Source: Sisyra terminalis
Taxonomy: Eukaryota > Arthropoda > Insecta > Neuroptera > Sisyridae
NCBI GenBank assembly: GCA_958496175.1
Contig: OY292279.1
Span: forward strand, 3,162,001-3,226,000
Reading direction: 5' to 3'
DNA: 64,000 nt
Positions 36,477-47,466 of the stretch are shown in pieces. The position numbers were made by a program, and so were the translations under genes. The notes under the pieces are model-generated. The model worked only from the letters and a program-made list of their open reading frames with translations, did no database searches and was not told the DNA's origin. Each line of letters opens with the position of its first letter. Position 1 is the first letter of the stretch.

Positions 36477-39217
36477 AAAGGGTCTAGCAGGATCCACATG
36501 GCGAGTTGGCCTCCAAATAGGAACCTATGTCAATACTTATGTTAAAATATCGTCTTGATATGCAAACACATTTTATATACGTTTCGCGACCAAATTCCTC
36601 TTTGACCTGGAGATATGGGCAAAAATGTCCCCCCGCATGGATATTTTTCAAAGTTATATATCTCGAAAAATAATTAAGCTAGAAAAGTGAAACTAACGCG
36701 AGACTTTAGATCATTTTACAGAGTATATCATATATTTTTTTGAAATTTTTAGAAAACAAAAATTATACTAAAAAAATCCAAAAAACAAATGAAATAATTT
36801 TTTTTAATGTGTTTTTTGAAAATGACAATCACGAAAAAAATATATTTTATGCTTCTACATGAGCACTATAACTCATAAAAATTGCATGAAAAAATAGTTG
36901 GTGCAACACTTTGAAAAAAAATTAAATGTGATCTACGCCTAATAGTGTACCTCGGTTTTAATATTTTTCGAAGTGTTTCACCAACTTTTTTTCCACAAAA
37001 CGTCAATAAAAAATAGGTCACATAAAGGAGCAAAACATATATTATTTTCATAATTGTAAATCTAAGGAAACATAAAAAAAAAATGTTTCAGTAGTTTTTT
37101 TTTCTATATTTACTCTTAAGATGATTATTTTCAAGATCAAAATAATTGATCCCAAAAGAAAAAAAAACAACAAGTGTACAATTTTTATTAAAATAAGAAA
37201 AGAAATAAAAAAATTATCGTCACTGCTATAATTTATTACAGCTGGAATATTATGAACCTAAAATAATTTAGTTAGTATCTCGTAGGACGCAGAATTCTGG
37301 ATAATTATTGTTCATATGAAAAATAACAAATAAAAGCTGTTACATGAGAAAAATATTTCACTGTAAAGTTTTTTTTTTGAAGAAGCACAGGAATAACGGA
37401 AAATACTGTTGCAATCTTTACCATTCGAAATATAAGCACTGTATATACGACCGTCTTTGCTATTTATAGATATGTGTTGATTTTACTTCAACCCTAATGA
37501 TATTAGGTGCTTATTTTACACATTGTTTTAAAATATTATTTAATAATTCATATATTCGCCCACTTTAGGTACAACCTGTAAAAATTTTGGTATGGGCCAG
37601 TGAATAATATCCTAAGCTAAACGAAGAAAACCAAGTAATTCAGATGTCGTCAATATGTACCCAGAATTAATTGGAGACGCATAGTATTCCAGTTGTAATA
37701 AATTATAACAGTTAGGATAATTTTTGTTAATTTTTATTTTAATAAAAATTGAACACTAGTTGTTTTTTTTTCTTTTGGGATCGATTATTTTGATCTTGAA
37801 AATAATCATCTTAGGAGTAAATATAGAAAAACGAAAAAACTATTAAATTTTTTTTCTATGTTTCCTTAGGCTTACAATTATGAAAATAATATATGTTTTG
37901 CTCCTATATATGGCCTTTTTTTTATTGAAGTTTTGTGAAAAAAAAAGTTGCTGAAACACTTCGAAAAAAAATAAAACCAAGGTACACTATTAGGTGTAAA
38001 TCACTTTCATTTTTTTTTCAAGGTGTTGCACTAGCTATTTTTTCACGCAATTTTTATGAGTTATAGTGCTCATGTATAAGCATAAAATATATTTTTTTCG
38101 TGATTGTCAATGTTAGAGAACATATGAAAAAAATTATTTCATTTCTTTTATGGGTTTTTTCGTTTAATTTTTTTTTCTAAAAATTTCAAAAAAATATATG
38201 ATATACTCTGTAAAATAATCTAAAGTCTCGCGTTGGTTTCACTTCTCTTGCTTAATTAGTTTTTGAGATATATAACTTTGAAAAGTAGCCATGCGGGGGG
38301 ACATTTTTGTCCATATCTCGTAGTCAAAGAGGAATTTGGTCGCGAAAAGTATATAAAATGTTTTTGTATATCAAGCCAATATTTTAACATAAGTTTCGAT
38401 ATAGGTTCCTATTTGGGGGCCAACTCGCCATGTGGATCCTGCTAGACTCGTTTTAAGCATTTGTAAGCATAAAAGGAAATATAAATTTTTTGGCTGCATG
38501 GTGCAGGAAAACTTTATTTAGAAAAACGGTTGAATGTTAGTTCAATGGGCAATTTTTCATAGATTTCTAATGGCATTTCGTAGAAGAAAGGTAAATTTTA
38601 TCAAAAAAAATAATTTAAGATCAGTTTATACAGTTAAACCTTAAAATTGTTTAGTTTTAAATGACAAAACGCTTGAAAAATAGAAAATTCTCCATCCATA
38701 AGATTAGTGTATACGATATTTGCTGCTATTAATTAGAAAATTATTTCTAGATTTTTAATTTGAATCACATTTCATTTTTTTTCAAGGTGTTGCACCAACT
38801 TTTTTTTCACGCAATTTTTATGAGTTATAGTGCTCATGTAGAAGCATAAAATATATTTTTTTCGTGATTGTCATTTTCAGAGAACACATAAAAAAATTAT
38901 TTCATTTGTTTTTTGGATTTTTTTTGTATAATTTTTGTTTTCTAAAAATTTCAAAAAAATATATGATATACTCTGTAAAAGAATCTACAGCCTCGCGTTA
39001 GTTTCACTTCTCTAGCTCAATTAGTTTTTGAGATATATAACTTTGAAAAATAGCCATGCGGGGGGACATTTTTGCCAATATCTCCAGGTCAAAGAGGAAT
39101 TTGGTCGCGAAAAGTATACAAAATGTGTTTGTATACCAAGCCGATATTTTAACAGAAGTTTTGACATAGGTTCCTATTTGGGGGCCAACTCACCATGTGG
39201 ATCCTGCTAGATCCTTT
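36477..39217. mobile_element. 2.7 kb foldback element with an extra third arm
   Basis: The left arm (about 36477-37190) starts AAAGGGTCTAGCAGGATCCA and carries TGGCGAGTTGGCC. It is matched in reverse complement by a right arm (about 37735-38446) ending GGATCCTGCTAGA. A second, shorter right arm (about 38757-39217) ends GGATCCTGCTAGATCCTTT, which pairs better with the outer left end. The arms are near 700 bp, so a read-through transcript would form a long hairpin. Two parallel 60-codon frames (38263-38445 and 39028-39210) simply reflect arm duplication. No transposase is visible. It lies between SP2 and SP3a. Confidence 0.85.
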
Positions 39218-39739
39218 CAAATCAATACACGGTTTGAAAATTGAGCTCCAACGCTGATGGAATTATTTGAGTTATAATGAAATATTTGAAGTTTTTTATC
39301 GGAAACACAGTATAAAACTAATAGTTTAATATTAATTTTTCTTAGGAAATTAAAAAGTTTACAAATTCTAAGAATAGAAATATTAAAGTGAGAAAAAAAT
39401 TATTCACTATCTTTGAGTTCAGAGAAACAAGGTCAACGTAACGAAATCATAAGTGTGATAAAGATTGAATTAGTGGTTAGTTAAATGTGTCATTTCAGTC
39501 GATGTTTGGAAAAAAATGATATCATTTCCCGACTATAAATATGAAAGATCGTTTTGTTAGTTTTTGGTGTAAACACTTTGACCAATAATTGATCAGATAA
39601 AAAAATCGGTCAAGTTTAATTTTCTCAATAATTTTAGTAATAATTCATCTTTTTCAGAAGTTTTTTCTTTTATTTTTGATCTGAACTGGCGATTTGATGA
39701 GTAGGACAGCAGTATATTTTCATCAGGATTTTTTTTTGA

Positions 39740-40484
39740 GGGTGGATCACCGTCAGAAAAAAAAAATTTCGATTTTTTTTTTCCATAAATGTCTTCTTAT
39801 AACATTCAAGAAAAACGTGTTAAAAGGATTTGTCGATATTCGAAATATTTCGAGTTATACACCTATATATACATATATACATAAAAATTGAATAAATTGA
39901 TAATAATATAAAAAAATATCTTAAAAAAACTTTAAATGCGTTTTTCTCGAAATCAACTTTTTAAAACTGGGAGACAAGATTTCTCAGAAACTATCCGACG
40001 GATTGACTTGAAACTGGAGAGTGTTATATTTCAACATGTTTTCTTGGTACTGAACCTCTTAAATTGGCTAAACCTCCCCCCCGCCTCAAAGTGGGAGAGG
40101 GGGAAAGGTCCAAAAAAAGGTCGTTTTTCTTAACTTTTTTTTTAAAGTCGCGCCATTTTGTGAATTTTCAACTTTTTTCTAATTTTCAAGTTTCAGTACC
40201 AAGAAGACGCATTACCAAAATCTAAATTCTTTGGAAAATCATGATTCGACTTCCGGTTTCCGAGAAAACTTGTCTCCTGTTTGCCTCCTCATTTCTGAGG
40301 ACCCTTTTTCAAAGCGCTGTAAAAGGAGGAGGGGGGGAACATATCGGGGCAAATAAATAAAAAAAAATAGTTCAAAACTTCAACTTTTACATGCCGAATA
40401 CCGTTTTTTAATATCTGTAACAAATAAAAAATGGCAGCAGTTTTAAAAAGTCATTTTTTTTTACGTTCTGACGGTGATCCACCC
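39740..40484 (+). mobile_element. TTAA-flanked non-autonomous element, copy A
   Basis: The termini are GGGTGGATCACCGTCAGAA and its reverse complement TTCTGACGGTGATCCACCC. The right flank is TTAA; the left flank is TTGA, probably a decayed TTAA. The interior of about 700 bp is not palindromic and has no transposase. TTAA duplication is typical of piggyBac-type elements, but the end sequence is not one I can assign. Confidence 0.8.
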
Positions 40485-40889
40485 TTAAATCCAAAGGCTT
40501 AGCTTATGTCCAGGAAGACTAAACAGTAAGGTTTCTTGTTTTCTATATCCTAATTTATAATGTCCACTACTCTATAGTATTGTTGGATTGTGGAATAATT
40601 TTGCCGAAATCCTAACTAGGAGTTGGGTTTTTGATGGATTGTTGAAAGAAGTTTCTGTAGTAGGAGATGTTAAATGACTTTGAAAAGGGTAGGAAGAGAC
40701 TTTTTAGTCGATATGAGACGATGATTGAATTTTCCCCAGGTTGTAGGGATTTTTGAGTTACTAGGCCAATAATACTAATAAAATATTTCATTGACCAAAT
40801 AAAGAAGTTTTATAACTTCTTTGGTTGGGATTTAATTTAAAATTTTAGATCAATACCAGGTGTCCTTATTATTTAGCTTCTGGATTACC
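40485..40889. other. stretch without a supported gene
   Basis: No frame or motif stands out. It may be the decayed RT part of the minus-strand retroelement that follows, but no motif is certain. Confidence 0.35.
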
Positions 40890-41170
40890 TTTTAGACTAT
40901 CGTAGGACCGTCCAGAAAAAGCCAGGAAATTCAATGCTTCAGGGGGACTATATATTTCCAAAAAGAATTTTGCAAATAAATTTGCCATTTCTTGATCGCT
41001 TCTTGCCCAATAATCCGAAACTAGATCGACTCTTTTAGGCGATTTTAGTAGAATTGACTTACTTCTGATTTTAATTGGTTTCCAGATGGAGTTTTCAAAT
41101 CTTTTAAGGCCTTTTAATCTCTCGTAGGTAGACCTTAACTTGATTCAGTAGATGATAGTATCTTCTTTTG
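40890..41170 (-). mobile_element. decayed Jockey-like retrotransposon fragment
   Basis: Read on the minus strand, 41015-40926 gives WARSDQEMANLFAKFFLEIY then SPPE. This matches the stretch between endonuclease and RT in Jockey ORF2 proteins (WARSDxEKAxxFAxHLxxxFxPPP). Upstream, frames give SIWKPIKIRSKS and LLKSPKRVDLVSDY, at the expected LWxATK and PLRxxDG positions. Stops follow on both sides. Confidence 0.5.
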
Positions 41171-42145
41171 TAATGTGGACTACTATGCCTCATTTTTTGT
41201 CCTTCTCTTTTCTTGGATGTGGTTATTTATTTAGATTATCGTGGGTCTCTTGTTATTATGGTATTTTTCCGGAAGAATGACCTATTTGGCTGATTTCTGG
41301 AGTATTTTAATGAACTGCTTAATTTTTCAATCTTGCTCGTTTTTTGTCTTTAAAAAAACTTTTAAGTTAATGTGGTTTTCAATTAATTTTTTATTCTTCT
41401 TCTTTTATTTTTCTCCTTAGAATTTAGGTGGTACTTACAGTGGTAATGACTAGAGTATTACCAGAGGAATAATGAAAATTTGGTTTGACGTCTACGTAAG
41501 TTTGTCCAATATCTCCAACAATAAAAAAAAAACAAAAGTTCAAGTACTTTTCTGGAACTTATTGGCCAATATTTTGGAGAACCATCTAATATATCTAAGT
41601 GGTTTATTTCTGTGCAGGATTTTGCTAGTTCCTGGCCTTTTTTAGTGCAGAGGCATAGCCTTTATATTGTTATCTTCCAATTGAAATATCCTCTAATGTT
41701 TACATATTTTTCATTGGCTCATTTAAATTTTAATTTAGAGTATAAAAAGAAAATTACTATCCAAATTTTTGTATTTGAAGTTAAATCTTAAAACTGTAAA
41801 TTTGCCTTGAAAAATTGAAGAGAAGAAAAATGATCGTTTCTTGTATAGTTTCAACCATAAATGCATCTTTTGCATACACTCTTTGAAAACATGCAATAAA
41901 ATGCATCAACTTATGAGTCATAAGGTAAAAAGAACAGGAAACTTGCCACAATCCAGCGGTTTTTTTTCTTTTTTGAGTTGGATCAACTCTAGCCGTTGGG
42001 TTCATAAATGTTCGTTCGAACAGGTGGTTGCAACAGAGGAAAATTTATTATTTTTTTCCTTGTCTCTATAAAAATTTAAGAAAAAAAAACTTAGAACACC
42101 TACTTAAAAAACAAGTGATCAACTTGCCCCACAAAATTAGTTGCA
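41171..42145. other. upstream region of CLIP-SP3a without a supported gene
   Basis: Frames at 41781-42071 overlap on both strands and have no recognisable domain. Promoter elements for SP3a presumably lie here, but no motif is strong enough to mark. Confidence 0.4.
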
Positions 42146-44759
42146 ATGCAGTGGTTTTTCTTGTGCTTGTTTTTGATAGAGTTAACAAAAATTTTTGGAC
42201 GTAAGTTCATTGTATAGTTAACGAAATTTCGATGGAATTTTGCTTAAGACTCATTTTTTTTCAGAAATCAACGAAAGTTTCTGTATAACACCAATCGGTG
42301 AATTGGGTGAATGCATTCCCATTTACGACTGCAAACTTTTATTGGATGCAATTCACAATCAAATCTATCACGATTTTATACGCCAATCGGAATGTGGAAG
42401 GGAAAATTCCAAGCCTTTGGTTTGTTGTGGAAATACTTTGCCATCCATGGGCGATGAAAGTGAAGATGAAGAAAATATTGATATGGAGACTTCAATGCCG
42501 GAAATTTCAAGTGTGCCACCCCGAGGAGACTCGAAATGTGGGCGTCAGGACGGCAAAAATAAGTCAAATAGTTCAGTGACCGAATTGGCCGAATTTCCTT
42601 GGATTGTTTTAATTCAATATCAGACACTTGGATATTATCACTCGTTTGCATGTGGAGGAACTTTAATCAGTGAACGATATGTATTAACAGCAGCCCATTG
42701 TATTGTTGGTCTAGTTGATAATTCCACGATCTATTTGTAAGAAATTCAAGAGTTTTTTTTTAAATTTCTGCAAAAATATGTTTGGATATATTTTTTTTTG
42801 TCAGACATCAAGTTCGATTGGGCGAATGGAATACCAGTTCGGATGAAGATTGTACAGAAAATTCAGGATGTGCACCTCCTCCTGTTGATATTGAAATTGA
42901 AGAAGCAATTCCCCATCCAAAATTTAACGAAAATTCAACCAGTCGCTTTCACGATATTGCATTACTGCGCTTAATTTCTCCAGTAACTTTTTCGAGTGGG
43001 TAGCTTTAAATTTCAAACTTAGAACTAAAAATAATGAAAAAATGTTAATTTTTTATTCTTTATACAATATGGAAAATATATTGTGGTCCTATTCAAGTAA
43101 TATACTTTAGTCTAGGGTGGTTTTTTTTTTCGGGACTATTTTTTTTTGCTCCCATGCCGAAATTTTGTTGGAAATACTTCAAAAAAAATTCCCTGAAAGT
43201 TTGAGCTCTTAATATTAATATTAAGTACTCGCTCACAGCGTGTGAATATTTTCCATTTAAAATACACGTAAACTTTGATTTTTTTTTAAATTTTTATAGC
43301 TCAGCGGCATTTTATGGTATCGCCTCGTTCAAAGTCGCGATTTTTTAACAATTGTATGCTCTACAAAAGTGCCTATTGCAGCAAAATAGTAATTTACACG
43401 GGCGAGGTACGGGTCACTAAGCCTTGATTTTTCATAGATTTCTCGTTTTTCTCTCAGTAACTCAAGAATTACAAGCCCTACAGAAAAAATTTAATTGTCA
43501 AATTTATAGGAAATTTAATTTCCTACAAAAAAGTTCCAGAAAACCAAATTCCTAAGGTTGATATTTCTCGTGATATTGAGCCTTGAATTTCTCTTACTAT
43601 AAAATTTGTACAGATTATTGAGTAAAATTTAAAAAAATATTGATTATTTATTCCTTATTAAAAATGATTAAAAATAGGTACTTTTGTAGAGCATACAATT
43701 GTAAAAAAATCGCGACTTTGAGCGAGGCGATACCATAAAATGCCGCTGAGCTATAAAAATTTAAAAAAAAAATCAAAGTTTACGTGTATTTTAAATGGAA
43801 AATATTCACACGCTGTGAGATAGTACTTAATATTAATATTAAGAGCTCAAACTTTCAGGGAGTTTTTTTTGAAGTATTTCCAACAAAATTTCGGTATTGA
43901 AGCAAATAGTCCCGAAAAAAAAAACATCCTAATACTTTACCAAAGTAAACTATAAATATAAATTTAAACAAAAGATCAAACAAATGAATTTCTGATGTAT
44001 TGCCCAGATACGTATTTTGATTGCAAAGTAATCTTTATCAGTGGTCATCATTCAAGACGAGTCACTCATCACATAGCAATTACGAAGCGATCAACCACTA
44101 CTTGATGACCACTGAAGAAGATTGCTTGGCAATCGAAATACATATCTGGGCAATACATCAGTTATTCATTTGTTTAAAGTTTGCTTTGGTAAATTATGCT
44201 ACAAAAGAAGGACTAAAAAATATTTTACATATTGTATAAGCTGTATAACTGTCCAAAATCAGTGAAATTATCTAATTTGGCTAATTTTTTTTATGGTTTC
44301 ATTAGACCGATTTGTCTACCAAAGCCGCAAATCCAGCAGGCTCCAATTGGGACTCGTTTGGCTTTAGCAGGATGGGGCCGCAATGAATTCAGTACGGGTT
44401 TTTTGAATTTAAAAGAAAATAATTTCTTTATTTTTTATTTTTTTTTTTCAGATATTTCCAATGAAGTTAAAATGAGGTATATGGTTTTCTCGATGGAATT
44501 ATCGGCTTGTGAGAAAATATTTAATTCCACTGAAATTTCTTTGCGATCCGATCAAATTTGTGCAATGGGAGGCAAAGATTCATGTCGAGGCGATAGTGGC
44601 GATCCTTTGATGTATCGGCTTCTCGAAGACAATGATGCAGTTTGGTACATTGAAGGAATTGCTTCATTGGGAGCCAAATGTGGACCATCTCCTCTGCCAG
44701 GACTTTACACCAGCGTTTCGGCGAATATGCCATGGATTATGGCAAATATTCGGCCGTAA
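42146..44759 (+). CDS. CLIP-SP3a: single-CLIP protease homologue with defective activation site
   Basis: Exons: 42146-42200, 42265-42736, 42805-42999, 44306-44391, 44452-44759; 371 residues. Signal peptide MQWFFLCLFLIELTKIFG, then a CLIP domain with all six Cys. The triad is present: His163, Asp226, Ser318. However, the activation strand (R/K-ILNG in SP1) reads KSNSSVTELAEFPW, so no hydrophobic N-terminus can form. The Ser motif is GDSGDP, a Gly197Asp change in chymotrypsin numbering. The pocket Asp is kept. The exon 3/4 join is unusual: a GTAGCT donor and an acceptor inside the normally coding FIRP region keep frame but delete a few residues before PICLP. Intron 3 (1.3 kb) holds nested transposons. 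Likely a non-catalytic or weakly active regulator; less likely an active enzyme. Confidence 0.85.
43058..44281. mobile_element. long-inverted-repeat element, copy 4, split by a second element
   Basis: The left end (TTTATACAATATGG, ATATATTGTGGTCCTATT) at 43058-43109 and the rest (43932-44281) belong to one copy, with GATACGTATTTTGATTGC, ATCTGGGCAATACAT and the tail CTGTATAACTGTCC. Flanking direct repeats resemble TAATTTTTTAT (43046-43056 and 44282-44293). It sits in SP3a intron 3, with the right flank touching the splice acceptor. Confidence 0.75.
43110..43931. mobile_element. 822-bp palindromic element with 8-bp target duplication
   Basis: The arms of about 260 bp pair: left GGAAATACTTCAAAAAAAAT, CGTGTGAATATTTTCC and GTATGCTCTACAAAAGT; right their reverse complements. 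The ends are CTAGGGTGG and CATCCTA. The 8-bp repeat ATACTTTA flanks it (43102-43109 and 43932-43939), a hAT-like target length. It is inserted within the long-inverted-repeat element, so it is the younger insertion. Confidence 0.85.
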
Positions 44760-45329
44760 TCATTTGGCAATAAAAATTGTTAATCTTAACAAATCAATTA
44801 TGTGTACTTAAAACTTTAAAAATAAATAAATTTATTGATTTTCTTTACGGCTTATTAATAAAAAAAGATCCAAATAGATTTTTATTAAAAGTGTATTTTA
44901 GAGTGGTTGAAGGATTTAACACTTATTTTTTGATGCAAATATTCTTTGAAATTTATCTCCAATTAATAATTTCTATAAAAACAATCCTTTTTTCCTCAAA
45001 ACTCCAACAGTTGGGCGAAAAATCCTTTAATTTTCAGGTGTTTTTCCTCCTTTGGTTGGAAAATAAAACAAATAATTGTATGAAATAAAAAAATGCAGTT
45101 TTGCATATGCATATGTATGCAGGTAAAACAGGCCAAGAATTTTATTTTCATAAAGAATTTCATTTGCAAATAATTGCCTTCTTCTTCAAGACGATCACAA
45201 AATAGTGGTCAGTGATAGTGCAACAAAACATTTTGCATAACACGTTTACTATCAAGGAAACAAGTTCTATAAAATTGCATTAAAAACTTATAAAAAATTG
45301 CAACTGATATCAATATATTTATCGAAAAT
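44760..45329. other. SP3a-SP3b intergenic spacer
   Basis: 570 bp of AT-rich DNA. The 103-codon frame at 44777-45088 is Leu/Phe/Lys-rich with no domain and probably chance. It must hold the SP3b promoter. Confidence 0.4.
44769..44774 (+). terminator. polyadenylation signal of CLIP-SP3a
   Basis: AATAAA begins 10 nt after the stop codon, close but usable. Confidence 0.5.
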
Positions 45330-46695
45330 ATGCAGTGGCTGATTTTGTGTTTATTTTTACCAATTTTCGGACGTAATTTTTCTCAAATTAGATTAAAAAC
45401 CAATCAAATGTAAACTACTTTTTTTTTGGCTTTAGAAACCAATGGAAGTGCCTGTGTAACACCAATCGGTGAATCGGCTGAATGCATTTCTATTTATGAC
45501 TGTAAACTTTTATTGGATGCAATTCACAATAAAAGCTATCACGATTTTTTGCGCCAATCGGAATGTGGAAGGGAAAATTCCAAGCCTTTGGTTTGTTGTG
45601 GTACCAATTTGCCAACAGTAGACGTTAATTTGGAGACTTCAATGCCCGAAAGTATAAACTTACTTCCTTTGGACTCGGAATGTGGACGCCAGGATGACCC
45701 AAACAAAGCGAATTTTTCATCGAATGATCGTCATGAATTTCCTTGGACCACTTTGTTCCAATACGGCGGAGTTGAAGCTTGGCCAGAAATTGCTTGTGGT
45801 GGAACTTTAATCAATAATCGATATATTTTAACAGCGGCTAGATGTGTTACCAAAACAGTAGAGAACTCCACGAAGAAATTGTAAGTTTTTTTTTTTTAAA
45901 TCTAAACACAATTTTTGTGAAAAAAATTTAAATTTCATCATCTTCTTCAGTTATCAAGTTCGATTGGGAAAATGGGAGTCTTTTTATGAGGAAATATGTA
46001 TTGATTTCGAACGATGTGCAACTCCCCCTCTTTATGTTAGAGTTGAAGAAATAATTCCTCATCCCAAGTATAATGAAAGCTCAAAGAGTCGCCACAATGA
46101 CATTGCCTTGGTTCGTTTAGTATCTCCAGTAAATTATACAGGTGAGTTTTTTTATGATTTAAATGCATTTTTTTAATCAGTGACGTAGATATAAGAGAGA
46201 AAGAAATTACGACACCTTTTTGTAGATCTCATAAGACCTATATGTTTACCAAAGTTTCAAAAACATCAAGCTCCAACCGGTGCAAAGTTATATCTAACAA
46301 GATGGGATTCAAATAGCTACGGTAAGTTCATCTATTTCAGCAAAAAAAATAAATAAATAAGAATTTTAATTATTCCAGATATTGCAAACAAAGCAAAATT
46401 GAACTATACTGTATCATTGCTGGATACATCTACTTGTAAGAAACAATTGAATACAACTCCAATAGATTTACGATTTGATCAATTTTGTGCCGAGGAAGAA
46501 AACGAAGGAAAAAATTTGTGTAGAAATGATATTGGCGATCCTTTAATGCATCGAATTTCCGAAAATAACGACGATGTTTGGTACATCCAAGGAATTTTTT
46601 CAAGTCCTGCTAAATGTAGATCAACACCTTTACTGGGAGTTTACACTAACGTGTCTTCATTCATACCTTGGATCTTGGCAAATATTAAAGCCTAA
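45330..46695 (+). CDS. CLIP-SP3b: catalytically dead serine protease homologue
   Basis: Exons: 45330-45372, 45436-45880, 45951-46141, 46226-46321, 46379-46695; 363 residues, frame fully open, all splice sites GT-AG. Signal peptide MQWLILCLFLPIFG, then a six-Cys CLIP domain almost identical to that of SP3a. The protease domain is inactive: TAARC puts Arg150 at the His site, and NDIGDP puts Ile310 at the Ser site; only Asp213 remains. The pocket Asp is Asn, Gly193 is Asn, and the GWG motif reads RWDS. The activation strand is KANFSSNDRHEFPW. Insect homologues of this type can act as cofactors in prophenoloxidase activation. Because the frame is intact it looks like a functional pseudoenzyme; a young pseudogene is the alternative. 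Confidence 0.9.
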
Positions 46696-46740
46696 TTAAA
46701 ATTAGACAGTAGAAAGCTCCATTTTTGTAAAGGAATTTAA

Positions 46741-47466
46741 GGGTGGATCACCGTCAGAACGTAAAAAAAAATGACTTTTTAAAAACTGCTGCCATTTTTT
46801 TTATTTTTAGAGATATTAAAAAACGGTCTTCGGCATGTAAAAGTTGAAGTTTTGAACTATTTTTTTTATATTTATTTGTCCCGATATGTACCGCCCCCTC
46901 CCCTTTTACAGCGCTTTGAAAAAGGGTCCTCAAAAATGAGGAGGCAAACGGGAGACAAGTTTTGTCGGAAACCGGAAGTTGGATCATGATTTTCCAAAAA
47001 ATGTAGGTTTTGGTAATGCGTCTTCTTGGTACTGAACCTCGAAAATTCGTAAAAAGTTGAAAATTCACAAAATGGCGCGACTTTGAAAAAAAAAAGTTTA
47101 AAAAAACGACCTTTTTTTGGACCTTTCCCCCTCTCCCACTTTGAGAGAGGGGGAGGTTTGGCCAATTTCAGAAGTTCAGTACCAAAAAGACGTGTTGAGC
47201 TATAACACTCTCCAGTTTCAAGTCAATCCGTCGGATAGTTTCTGAGAAATCTTGTCTCCCAGTTTTAAAAAGTTGATTTCGAGAAAAACGCATTTTAAGA
47301 TTTTTTAAGATATTTTTTTATCTTATTATCAATTTATTCTATTTTTTTCAGTGAAAATATATTAGTCAGCTATTTCAATCCTTTTAACACGTTATTCTTG
47401 AATGTTATAAGAAGACATTTATGGAAAAAAAAAATTTCGATTTTGTTTTCTAACGCTGATCCATCC
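46741..47466 (-). mobile_element. TTAA-flanked non-autonomous element, copy B (just after SP3b)
   Basis: It has the same termini as copy A in inverted orientation, flanked by TTAA on both sides (46737-46740 and 47467-47470). It begins 46 nt after the SP3b stop codon and therefore lies in its 3' untranslated region. The first clear AATAAA is now beyond the element, near 47495. Confidence 0.85.

Noticed and set aside
38263..39210. Two matching 60-codon ORFs in the foldback element
   Set aside because: Their similarity follows from duplication of the arms; the composition and lack of domains give no sign of coding.
42995..43000. GTGGGT as the SP3a exon 3 donor
   Set aside because: It matches the phase of the sister genes, but joined to the only nearby acceptor at 44305 it breaks the frame; the GT at 43000 keeps it.
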